A stretch of 12,915 nucleotides of DNA from an uncultured Oscillospiraceae bacterium. GTDB lineage: Bacteria; Bacillota; Clostridia; UBA1212; SIG427. Location: assembly GCA_902465325.1 (NCBI GenBank), contig CABQMV010000054.1, positions 1 through 12,915 of the forward strand. The letters run 5' to 3'. The position numbers were made by a program, and so were the translations under genes. Under the pieces are notes generated by a model. The model worked only from the letters and a program-made list of their open reading frames with translations, searched no databases and had not been told where the DNA came from. Positions 6,724 to 12,915 of the stretch are shown piece after piece (the stretch's first letter is position 1; every line of letters begins with the position of its first letter).

Positions 6724-8366
6724 TGGCTGTAGTGGGAATGAAAAGGCTTACCTTTGTAGGGCTTTCAGAGGACAGAGATGACATTTTCTCCCGTCTGATG
6801 GATTTGGGCGTCGTTGAGATTTCTTCTCAAAACAGCAGAACCGTTTTTTCTCCCGAGACAGACAACAATACGCCGGATTCCCAGGAGGATTCTTTTTCAG
6901 CAGCGCCTCAGGTCAGGGAATTAGAGCACAAAATGTTTTTTTTAATCTCTTTGATTGAAAGATTGTCCCAATATGATGAACGGAAGAAGCCTTTATTTAA
7001 AGCCAGAAGGCATATTTCAAAAAGTGAAATGGCCAGAGTTGCCAGACGGTCTGGAAGCTTGACCGAATTTGCAAAAGGAGTAAGTGCCTTAGACGGTCGC
7101 ATCCAGGCTGTCCAGAATGATATGAACAGGCTGAAAAATAGCTGTAATGATATGGCGCTCTGGCAGGACTATCCCTATGATTTATCCTGGAAGGGGACGG
7201 TGCATACGGGACTGCTGCTGCTCACTGCTTCCCCCGGAGAATATGAAGCTTTCCGAGGGGCCTTGACGGAGGCGGCCCTTGCGGCTCAGCTGGTAGAAAT
7301 CAAAAGAGAAGAGACCCGTGTACAGGGAGTGGTATTCTATCATAGAGACTGTGAAGGGGACCTTCTTTCACTGCTGTCCCGTTTTTCTGTAAATCGGGCG
7401 GATTTGTCGGGATACCAGGGAACTGCTGTTCAATGCCGGGCAGCTATGGAGGCGGAGCTTGAGGAGAAAGCTCAGGAGCTAAGCTGCTTAGAGGACCGTT
7501 TGGCCCAGGCCGCTAAAAAATTGCCGGAGCTTGAAGTCCTACATGACTATTATGCAATAGAAAAAGAGAAGCTTCAGGCTTCCTCCAACATCCTGCAGAC
7601 TCGGTCAACCTTCCTGTTTGAGGGATGGATTCCCGCTAAGTTTGAAAAGCTGATCCGACGCTTCTTTTCTAAACGGTATCTGTGCAGTATTGATATTCGG
7701 GAGGCCCGTGAGGAGGAACAGCCTCCTACGGCCCTTGCCAATGGCAGATTGGGTTCCTCAATAGAAGGGGTGGTCCTGATGTATAGTGCGCCATCCTATG
7801 ACGAAGCGGATCCCAGCTGGATATCGGCGCTGTTTTATATTATTTTCTTTGGCCTTATGCTTTCCGATGCGGGCTATGGTCTGCTGATGACAATTGCCTG
7901 CGCGGTCATACTGAAAACGCAGCGCTTGGAAAAGACCATGAAATCTATGATTTCTCTGTTTTTGTACTGTGGAATATCCACCATGATGTGGGGGGCTCTG
8001 TTCGGAGGGTGGTTTGGAGATCTGGTGAGTGTACTGTCCGACGGAAGGTGGACGATCAAGCCGCTGTGGTTTAATCCTGTGGAGGATCCGGAACGTCTGC
8101 TGGCCTATTCTCTACTGTTTGGCGTCATTCATATTTTTGTAGGGCTGGGCATGAAAGCATGGAATTATATCCGGAAGGGAAAATGGGTGGATGCCGTCTG
8201 CGATGTGTTTTTCTGGTATATTTTTTATACAGGAGAGGTTTTGTTTCTGTTGCCCTATGTGCCTGCTGTGAATCCGGAGCTTGCCCGCAGGCTGTCTGAC
8301 TACGGACTCTGGCTGGCTGGTGATAGGCTTTGTTCCCATTTTTCTTACCAAGGGAAGAAAGAGTAA
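6723..8366 (+). CDS. ntpI: V-type ATPase subunit I, N-terminal part (gene split by frameshift)
   Basis: This is the first 547 codons of the membrane subunit I (homologue of eukaryotic subunit a), which anchors the peripheral stalk and forms the ion half-channels. The ATG at 6723 overlaps the ntpF stop and follows GGAGG (6711-6715) by 7 bases. The N-terminal cytoplasmic domain opens with VGMKRLTFVGLSEDRDD and continues through coiled-coil regions to about residue 350. Membrane helices follow, including SALFYIIFFGLMLSDAGYGL, a hallmark of the family, the MWGALFGGWFGDLV segment and LLFGVIHIFVGLGM. The frame breaks near 8316: after DYGLWLA it reads an unrelated tail (GDRLCSHFSYQGKKE) and stops at 8364-8366. 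Intact subunit I is about 650 residues, so the last helices are missing. They are encoded in the +1 frame immediately downstream. Confidence 0.9.
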   Translation: MAVVGMKRLTFVGLSEDRDDIFSRLMDLGVVEISSQNSRTVFSPETDNNTPDSQEDSFSAAPQVRELEHKMFFLISLIERLSQYDERKKPLFKARRHISKSEMARVARRSGSLTEFAKGVSALDGRIQAVQNDMNRLKNSCNDMALWQDYPYDLSWKGTVHTGLLLLTASPGEYEAFRGALTEAALAAQLVEIKREETRVQGVVFYHRDCEGDLLSLLSRFSVNRADLSGYQGTAVQCRAAMEAELEEKAQELSCLEDRLAQAAKKLPELEVLHDYYAIEKEKLQASSNILQTRSTFLFEGWIPAKFEKLIRRFFSKRYLCSIDIREAREEEQPPTALANGRLGSSIEGVVLMYSAPSYDEADPSWISALFYIIFFGLMLSDAGYGLLMTIACAVILKTQRLEKTMKSMISLFLYCGISTMMWGALFGGWFGDLVSVLSDGRWTIKPLWFNPVEDPERLLAYSLLFGVIHIFVGLGMKAWNYIRKGKWVDAVCDVFFWYIFYTGEVLFLLPYVPAVNPELARRLSDYGLWLAGDRLCSHFSYQGKKE

Positions 8367-8760
8367 GAATTTGTTTGGTAAATTTGTCGGGGGGATTTCA
8401 GGCCTGTGTTCTCTGGTAGATATGCTCAGCGATGTGCTGTCCTATTCCAGACTGATGGCTCTGGGACTCGCCACTTCTGTTATTATACAGGTATTTAATG
8501 AGATCGGTATGATGGGCGGCCGGTCTATAGGCGGTTTTATTCTGTTTGCTTTGGTCTTTCTGGCGGCAAATGCCTTTAATATTGCGATTAACGCAATTAG
8601 TACGTATGTCAATGCGTCCCGGCTTATGTATATAGAATTTTTTGGAAAGTTTTATGAAGGAGCGGGAAGAGAATTTGCGCCCCTTACACAAAATACAAGT
8701 TTTGTTATAGTAGACGGGGAAGACATAGAAGCATTGCAGGCTGAGACAGAAATGGTTTAA
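8281..8760 (+). CDS. ntpI: V-type ATPase subunit I, C-terminal part in the +1 frame
   Basis: This frame continues subunit I. Family-like sequence begins at about 8320 with VIGFVPIFLTKGRKSKN and runs to the stop at 8758-8760; codons from the nominal TTG at 8281 to about 8316 look unlike the family and are not a credible start. The fragment holds the functionally critical helices. SYSRLMALGLA contains the Arg (codon 8449-8451) that corresponds by motif to the essential arginine facing the c-ring (yeast Vph1 R735), and NASRLMYIEFFGKFYEG contains the second conserved Arg (codon 8620-8622). I see no ribosome binding site that would support independent translation as a sensible protein. It therefore looks like the displaced end of one gene; joined in frame after removal of four bases the product is 677 residues. 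The sequence shows no decay beyond the single shift. Confidence 0.85.
   Translation: MPAGCLTTDSGWLVIGFVPIFLTKGRKSKNLFGKFVGGISGLCSLVDMLSDVLSYSRLMALGLATSVIIQVFNEIGMMGGRSIGGFILFALVFLAANAFNIAINAISTYVNASRLMYIEFFGKFYEGAGREFAPLTQNTSFVIVDGEDIEALQAETEMV
8309..8320 (+). repeat. (CTGG)3 tandem repeat at the ntpI frameshift point
   Basis: Three perfect tandem CTGG units lie exactly where the subunit I reading frame changes. Deleting one unit gives codons for LWLVIGFVPIF and joins the two frames into one open frame of 677 residues. A tetranucleotide gained by replication slippage would explain the +1 shift. A single-base insertion in the same run is an equally simple alternative, reading LWLAVIGF. Confidence 0.75.
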
Positions 8761-8771
8761 CTATTTTATTT

Positions 8772-8777
8772 AGGAGG
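8772..8777 (+). promoter_or_regulatory. Strong ribosome binding site of the c-ring gene
   Basis: A full AGGAGG lies 6 bases before the ntpK ATG (8784), preceded by an A/T-only stretch (8762-8771) that should leave the site unstructured. It is the best initiation site in the ATPase operon; subunits E and A have only AGGGA-like sites. This fits the need for several K copies per complex. The link to stoichiometry is inferred. Confidence 0.65.
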
Positions 8778-8783
8778 TATATT

Positions 8784-9266
8784 ATGGAGAGTTTTAAAGA
8801 GTTAATGAGTATGAGCGGTTCCTTTTGGGCCTATTTGGGAGCGGCACTGGCTTTCTTTCTGGCGGGAATCGGTTCTGCCAGGGGAGTAATGTTTGTGGGA
8901 ACAGCGGCAGCTGGTGTGATTTCGGAGGATCCCAAAAAATTTGTCCCTTCTCTGATCATGGAGGCACTGCCTTCTACACAGGGAATCTACGGTTTTGTTA
9001 TTGCATTTATGATTATAGGAAAAGCAAGCGGTTCCGCTCTTTCAATCGGCGATGGAATGATCCTGTTTATGGCGGCGCTGCCGGTAGGAATCGTGGGACT
9101 GCTTTCTGCTATATGCCAGGGAAAGGTAGCGGCTGCTTCTATGGGGATTGTGGCCAAAAGGGAAAAGGACTGGTTTAAAGGTGTTATGCTCTGTCTGACA
9201 GTAGAGCTGTTTGCACTGTTTGGCTTTTTGGTTTCCATTATTATGCTTTTGAAGGTTCAGGGATAA
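8784..9266 (+). CDS. ntpK: V-type ATPase subunit K (rotor c-ring proteolipid, Na+-type ligands)
   Basis: A 160-residue membrane protein with four transmembrane helices, a fused double hairpin as in E. hirae NtpK. It forms the rotor ring that carries ions past subunit I. Helix 1 is about 14-32 (with the GIGSARGVM turn), helix 2 about 55-78, helix 3 about 92-122 and helix 4 about 134-156. The ion-binding glutamate is E141 in helix 4 (TVELFALFGF). The other Na+ ligands known from NtpK (L61, T64, Q65, Q110) correspond to L62, T65, Q66 in ALPSTQGIYGF and Q112 in ICQGKVAAAS; the stabilising Tyr68 corresponds to Y69. This complete set strongly suggests Na+ coupling. One difference is E60, an acidic residue one turn from the site in helix 2, which I recall as Gln in E. 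hirae. The gene starts 23 bp after ntpI and has the strongest ribosome site of the operon. Confidence 0.95.
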   Translation: MESFKELMSMSGSFWAYLGAALAFFLAGIGSARGVMFVGTAAAGVISEDPKKFVPSLIMEALPSTQGIYGFVIAFMIIGKASGSALSIGDGMILFMAALPVGIVGLLSAICQGKVAAASMGIVAKREKDWFKGVMLCLTVELFALFGFLVSIIMLLKVQG

Positions 9267-9269
9267 AAA

Positions 9270-9923
9270 ATGAGTGAAAAGGAAGGCATAAACAGAATCA
9301 CTGGGAAAATCCTGGAGGAGGCCAGAGCGGAGGCTGCTGCTGTAAAGGCCGAGGCGGAGACCCGCGCGGCGGCAATTTTAGAGGAGGCGGAGCAGGCGTA
9401 TAAGGCAAAGCTGGAGGAAGCGGAGCAGGTGAATACGCTGGCGGTTTCACAGCAGGCGGCGTTGGCCGCCGGGGCTTTGAAAATGGAGCGGAAGAAGCAG
9501 TTGCTGGCTGCTAAGCAGGAATTGGTTTCTCTGTGTTATGAAAGGGTCTGTGAAAAAATAAAAGAAAGCCCTGAGGGATATACGGTACTGCTGCTGTCTT
9601 TTATTCAGAGGGCCTGTGAATCAGTTTCTGCTTTAGAGAAGGAAAAAAATGGAGAATTGACGCAGCTTTTTCTAAGCGATGGCGATAGGAAGGTGTACGG
9701 TGCAGAAATTGAGGCCCGCTGTCATGCGCTTGGCATTAAAATAGAAGGTGTCTATGGAGGGGGAGATCCCTCCGGCGGGGTGATTGTCAAAAATGGAGAC
9801 ATATACAGAAATTACTCTATGGATGCAGTAATTTCTCAACTGCGCCAGTTGACAGAGGAACAGGTAGTAGACCTTTTGTTTGCAGAGGCCTGTCCTTCTC
9901 CCAGCCCATATGCAGATTTATAG
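9270..9923 (+). CDS. ntpE: V-type ATPase subunit E (peripheral stalk)
   Basis: Subunit E pairs with the ntpF product to build the peripheral stalk and holds the A3B3 head through its C-terminal domain. The 217-residue length is close to the family norm of about 200. Residues 14-57 form four consecutive 11-residue repeats (ILEEARA, VKAEAET, ILEEAEQ, KLEEAEQ openings), the same hendecad pattern as in ntpF. The globular C-terminal half carries the family segment GGGDPSGGVIVKNGDIYRNY, the loop and strand pair seen in E subunits, followed by SMDAVISQLRQ. The ATG at 9270 is preceded by a modest AGGGA (9259-9263) that overlaps the end of ntpK; the gap is only 3 bp, so translation is probably coupled. 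The low-complexity tail CPSPSPYADL is not a family feature I recognise. Confidence 0.92.
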   Translation: MSEKEGINRITGKILEEARAEAAAVKAEAETRAAAILEEAEQAYKAKLEEAEQVNTLAVSQQAALAAGALKMERKKQLLAAKQELVSLCYERVCEKIKESPEGYTVLLLSFIQRACESVSALEKEKNGELTQLFLSDGDRKVYGAEIEARCHALGIKIEGVYGGGDPSGGVIVKNGDIYRNYSMDAVISQLRQLTEEQVVDLLFAEACPSPSPYADL

Positions 9924-9957
9924 TAGGCCCGTCAATTTAACAGGGTGGAGAGTCAGA

Positions 9958-10944
9958 ATGAAAAATGATGTATATGCCTGTCCAGTAGGACATATAAGAG
10001 TAATGGAGAACAGACTTTTTGGCAGGGCTGCAGTAGAAAGGATGCTGGAGGCCCAGGATGAGGAGGCCGTACTGTCTGTTTTGTGTGAGTACGGCTATGA
10101 GCTGGATACAGAGCAGAGCTGCGAGGAGCTGTTTGCCCGGGCAGAGGTTCAGCCCTGTTTTCAGGTAATGGAATTTGCTCCTGAGCCGGAGCTGTTTTAT
10201 GTGTTTTTATATAAAAATGACAGCTACAATGCAAAGGTTTTGCTGAAAAATGAAATAATGAAAAGAGAAACGCCGGCGCATATTCTCTCTCCATACGGTA
10301 CCGTTGAAATTAAAAAAATGCAAAAGGCCTTTACCAACAGAGACTTCCGAGCCTGTCCGCCAGCCATGGCGGCGGTGCTGACAGGGATTACTGCTTGTCT
10401 GTCCGGTTTTGAAGAGGTCCGCGAAATAGAACTGGCCCTTGATCGGGCCTATTATGAGGACTGTTATCTTTTGGCGGATCATGCAAAAGTCAGGGAGGCC
10501 GGTGGATTTGTCAGGTCGTATATGGAGCTGAATGCAGACCTTTCTAATATTCGCACTGCGCTTCGGTTAAATGCTATGAAGATAGAGAAAAAGGGAAGCT
10601 GGTTTATGCCGGGGACTCTTACCGGCGACTTTTTGACAAAAATCCAGCAGTCCGACGATGCCGATATTTATGCTGCGCTGGCGCAGGCAGGTTATGAAAG
10701 GGTCCTGGAGAATTCGGACGGAGTTTTTTGCTGGTCTGCTATTGAAAAGAATTGTGATGATATTTTATTGGATTTTGTAAGGGAGCGCCGGGCCAATGCT
10801 TTTGGAATAGAGCCTTTGTTTGGGTATATTCTGGCGCGGCAGCGTGAAATCATGATTGCCAGGATGATTGTACTGGGCAGAAGAAACGGTTTGCCCACAG
10901 AGACCATACGAGCTCGGATTCGCCAGCTGTCGTTTGTGAAATAG
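9958..10944 (+). CDS. ntpC: V-type ATPase subunit C (NtpC, rotor/c-ring adaptor)
   Basis: Subunit C (homologue of eukaryotic subunit d) is the funnel-shaped adaptor that links the central shaft (D and F) to the c-ring. The ATG at 9958 has GGAG (9947-9950) 7 bases upstream; the same frame is open further back to 9880, but that part overlaps ntpE and has no ribosome site. The product is 328 residues, the usual size. Family features include an early helix with VMENRLFGRAAVERMLEA, the all-helical repeat architecture, and internal segments LSNIRTALRLNAMKIE and RRANAFGIEPLFGYILARQR. The second of these corresponds to the conserved C-terminal GxEPLxxYLxA(K/R)xxE stretch, followed by RMIVLGRRNGLP. 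It lies between E and F subunit genes exactly as in the E. hirae operon. Confidence 0.92.
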   Translation: MKNDVYACPVGHIRVMENRLFGRAAVERMLEAQDEEAVLSVLCEYGYELDTEQSCEELFARAEVQPCFQVMEFAPEPELFYVFLYKNDSYNAKVLLKNEIMKRETPAHILSPYGTVEIKKMQKAFTNRDFRACPPAMAAVLTGITACLSGFEEVREIELALDRAYYEDCYLLADHAKVREAGGFVRSYMELNADLSNIRTALRLNAMKIEKKGSWFMPGTLTGDFLTKIQQSDDADIYAALAQAGYERVLENSDGVFCWSAIEKNCDDILLDFVRERRANAFGIEPLFGYILARQREIMIARMIVLGRRNGLPTETIRARIRQLSFVK

Positions 10945-10956
10945 GGTGTGAAGGCA

Positions 10957-11274
10957 ATGGGAAACATAGGTGTTTTGGGAGAAAAAGAGAGTGTGATCGG
11001 TTACCGGGCTATTGGGCTGGAGGCGGTTTTCTGCAGTACCAGAGAGCAGGCGGCAGCCGGACTGGCAAAGATGGCAGAGGCGGGTTACAAGATTATTTTT
11101 ATTGTAGAAGAGACTGCCGCACTGATTGAAAGCGAAATTGCAAAATACCGTCAGGCAAAGACGCCTGCGATTATTCTTGTTCCGGGGAGCCGAGGCAGCC
11201 TGGGACTGGGAAAGAAAATGCTGCAAGACAGTGTGGAGAAGGCTGTAGGGAGCAATATATTGGAAAATCAATGA
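10957..11274 (+). CDS. ntpG: V-type ATPase subunit F (NtpG, central stalk)
   Basis: A small (105 aa) central-shaft subunit that binds subunit D and helps couple rotation to catalysis. I chose ATG 10957 rather than the in-frame GTG 10948, because AGGGTG (10943-10948) then lies 8 bases upstream and the protein opens with GNIGVLGEKESVIGYRAIGL, which matches the family start (an IGV(V/L)GD(K/R)-like strand then a helix). The Rossmann-like alpha/beta pattern continues with YKIIFIVEETAALI and TPAIILVPGSRGSLGLGKK, whose glycine-rich turn before the last helix is characteristic. The ribosome site overlaps the ntpC stop codon, indicating coupling with subunit C. Confidence 0.92.
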   Translation: MGNIGVLGEKESVIGYRAIGLEAVFCSTREQAAAGLAKMAEAGYKIIFIVEETAALIESEIAKYRQAKTPAIILVPGSRGSLGLGKKMLQDSVEKAVGSNILENQ

Positions 11275-11293
11275 AAGGACGTAAAGCAGGGAT

Positions 11294-12915
11294 ATGAAAG
11301 AAGGAACGATTGTTAAAATATCCGGTCCGTTGGTAATTGCTGACGGCATGGGAGATGCCAATATGTACGATATGGTCAGGGTGAGTGAGCTGGGACTTAC
11401 CGGAGAAATCATAGAAATGCATGGGGAAAGAGCTTCTATTCAGGTATATGAAGAAACGTCCGGTCTGGGGCCGGGAGAGAAGGTGGTCAGCACGGGGCTT
11501 CCTCTCAGTGTTGAACTGGCGCCGGGCCTTTTAACAACCATATTTGACGGAATCCAAAGGCCTCTGGAGCCTATGTTTCAAAAGCAGGGGCATACCATTC
11601 ATCGAGGTGTTTCTTTGCCCTCTCTTGACCGGGAGAAAAAGTGGCATTTTATCCCTTCTATCAAGGCAGGGGATCCAATTGTAGCGGGGGATATTCTAGG
11701 GACCGTACAGGAAACAGAGCTGATTCTTCATAAAATTATGGTTCCGAAAGGGATCCGTGGAATAATAGAGGAAATTGAGGAAGGCGATTACACCATTATA
11801 GAGCCTTTCGGACAGGTCAGAAATGATAAAGGAGAGCTTCTTGATCTAAAAATGCTTCAGACATGGCCTGTGAGGGTGCCCCGTCCCTATACCCGGAAGC
11901 TAGCGCCGGACAGGCCGCTGCTGACAGGACAGAGAGTAATTGATACGCTGTTTCCTGTAGCGAAGGGAGGCGTCGCTGCTGTACCAGGGCCTTTTGGAAG
12001 CGGAAAAACTGTGGTGCAGCACCAGCTGGCCAAGTGGGCAGATGCGGAAATAGTGGTTTATATTGGCTGCGGGGAGCGGGGCAATGAGATGACGGATGTG
12101 TTAAATGAGTTTCCGTCCTTGAAAGATCCCAAGACAGGGAAGTCTTTGATGGAGCGTACGGTTTTGATCGCCAATACTTCTGATATGCCTGTAGCTGCCA
12201 GAGAGGCCTCTATTTATACGGGAATTACCATTGCTGAATATTTCCGGGATATGGGATATCATGTGGCCATTATGGCGGATTCTACTTCCCGGTGGGCGGA
12301 GGCGCTCAGAGAGATGTCCGGACGTCTGGAGGAAATGCCGGGAGAGGAGGGCTATCCTGCTTATCTGGGTTCTCGTTTGGCCCAATTCTATGAGCGGGCG
12401 GGCCGGGTAATGAGTCTTGGGGCCGAGCCGAGGGAGGGAACCTTGACGGCCATCGGCGCAGTATCTCCTCCGGGAGGAGATATCTCGGAGCCGGTATCCC
12501 AGGCGACACTGCGGATTGTAAAGGTTTTCTGGGGACTGGATTCTTCTCTGGCCTATGCCAGACATTTTCCGGCAATTAACTGGCTAAACAGCTATTCTCT
12601 TTATCTGGATTCCCTTGCTTCCTGGTACGATGAAAATGTGTCCTCGCAGTGGAATAATAAACGGGCGCTGATGATGAAGCTGCTGCAGAAGGAAGCGGAG
12701 CTTCAGGAAATTGTAAAGTTGGTGGGAGTGGACTCTCTATCCGGTGCAGACCGTCTGATCCTGGAGGTGGCCCGGTCTTTGCGAGAGGATTATTTACATC
12801 AGAATGCATTCCATGAGATAGATACGTATACTTCTTATGCGAAACAGAATCAAATGTTGGAAGTGATTTTAGCTTATTATACAATGGCTGAAAATGCGCT
12901 GAACCGGGGCGTGGA
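11294..12915 (+). CDS. ntpA: V-type ATPase catalytic subunit A (3' end beyond window)
   Basis: This is the nucleotide-hydrolysing or synthesising subunit of the A3B3 head. The frame from ATG 11294 stays open to the window edge (540 codons, of about 590 expected). The start matches the family (KEGTIVKISGPLVIADGM), although its ribosome site is weak: AGGGA sits one base before the ATG, and AAAGGA (11274-11279) is 14 bases away. The V/A-type insertion that separates it from F-type beta subunits spans about 110-190 (KAGDPIVAGDILGTVQE and following). The P-loop is GPFGSGKT (232-239) with K238, and GCGERGNEMT supplies the catalytic E261 and R262, the same numbers as in E. hirae NtpA. MADSTSRWAEALREMSGRLE and SPPGGDISEPV are further hallmarks. 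The conserved catalytic set implies an active subunit. Subunits B and D are expected next. Confidence 0.96.
   Translation, partial: MKEGTIVKISGPLVIADGMGDANMYDMVRVSELGLTGEIIEMHGERASIQVYEETSGLGPGEKVVSTGLPLSVELAPGLLTTIFDGIQRPLEPMFQKQGHTIHRGVSLPSLDREKKWHFIPSIKAGDPIVAGDILGTVQETELILHKIMVPKGIRGIIEEIEEGDYTIIEPFGQVRNDKGELLDLKMLQTWPVRVPRPYTRKLAPDRPLLTGQRVIDTLFPVAKGGVAAVPGPFGSGKTVVQHQLAKWADAEIVVYIGCGERGNEMTDVLNEFPSLKDPKTGKSLMERTVLIANTSDMPVAAREASIYTGITIAEYFRDMGYHVAIMADSTSRWAEALREMSGRLEEMPGEEGYPAYLGSRLAQFYERAGRVMSLGAEPREGTLTAIGAVSPPGGDISEPVSQATLRIVKVFWGLDSSLAYARHFPAINWLNSYSLYLDSLASWYDENVSSQWNNKRALMMKLLQKEAELQEIVKLVGVDSLSGADRLILEVARSLREDYLHQNAFHEIDTYTSYAKQNQMLEVILAYYTMAENALNRGV

Noticed and set aside
8281..8423. 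Independent second gene starting inside ntpI
   Set aside because: The TTG at 8281 and the next candidate starts lack ribosome sites, and the protein would begin mid-helix. A frameshifted single gene explains the data better.
8825..9178. 117-codon plus-strand frame inside ntpK
   Set aside because: It is an out-of-frame reading of the c-ring gene, rich in Gly and Cys with no ribosome site; the ntpK frame has full family identity.
10765..11412. 215-codon open frame on the minus strand
   Set aside because: It lies antisense across ntpC, ntpG and the start of ntpA, all of which have clear family motifs and ribosome sites. Its translation looks like low-complexity antisense sequence.
12101..12565. 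154-codon open frame on the minus strand
   Set aside because: It is antisense to the conserved core of the catalytic A subunit; the sequence is Arg/Pro/Ser-rich with no recognisable domain.

Overview
The window looks like chromosome of an anaerobic Firmicute of the Lachnospiraceae/Clostridia type. Three things point there: AGGAGG-type ribosome binding sites before nearly every gene, moderate GC content, and a bacterial V-type (A/V-type) ATPase operon in the order known from Enterococcus hirae ntp and from Clostridia (F-I-K-E-C-G-A). All real genes lie on the plus strand. I see no RNA genes, mobile elements, CRISPR array or intrinsic terminator.

Region 1 (1-1746) holds a flavoprotein of the HI0933/YhiN/BaiN family, missing only its first few codons, and a small unrecognised membrane-anchored protein. 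Region 2 (1738-3220) holds a Si-type citrate synthase with its full catalytic set. It has its own extended -10 promoter, and a 9-bp inverted repeat lies just upstream of that promoter. Region 3 (3250-6391) begins with a second extended -10 promoter and a perfect 10-bp hairpin with a GAAA loop. These precede a lipoprotein (predicted beta-propeller plus two Ig-like repeats) and an O-acetylhomoserine sulfhydrylase (metY).

Region 4 (6400-12915) is the V-ATPase: peripheral stalk subunit H/G (ntpF), membrane subunit I (ntpI), c-ring subunit K (ntpK), stalk subunit E (ntpE), subunits C (ntpC) and F (ntpG), and catalytic subunit A (ntpA), which runs off the window. Subunits B and D are expected beyond the end. 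Genes are separated by 0-34 bp, and ntpF starts 8 bp after metY. No promoter is visible between the lipoprotein gene and the ATPase, so the lipoprotein, metY and ATPase genes may share one transcript. The c-ring keeps the residues that bind Na+ in E. hirae NtpK, so the machine is probably a Na+ pump or Na+-driven synthase.

The most notable observation is that ntpI is split by a frameshift located at a (CTGG)3 tandem repeat. Taking out one 4-base unit restores a normal 677-residue subunit I. The fragment cut off carries the arginine expected to be essential for ion transport. This could be a real mutation, reversible slippage, recoding or a sequencing/assembly error. Apart from this, the window is mostly ordinary core metabolism and bioenergetics, and I do not see a convincing undescribed multigene system.
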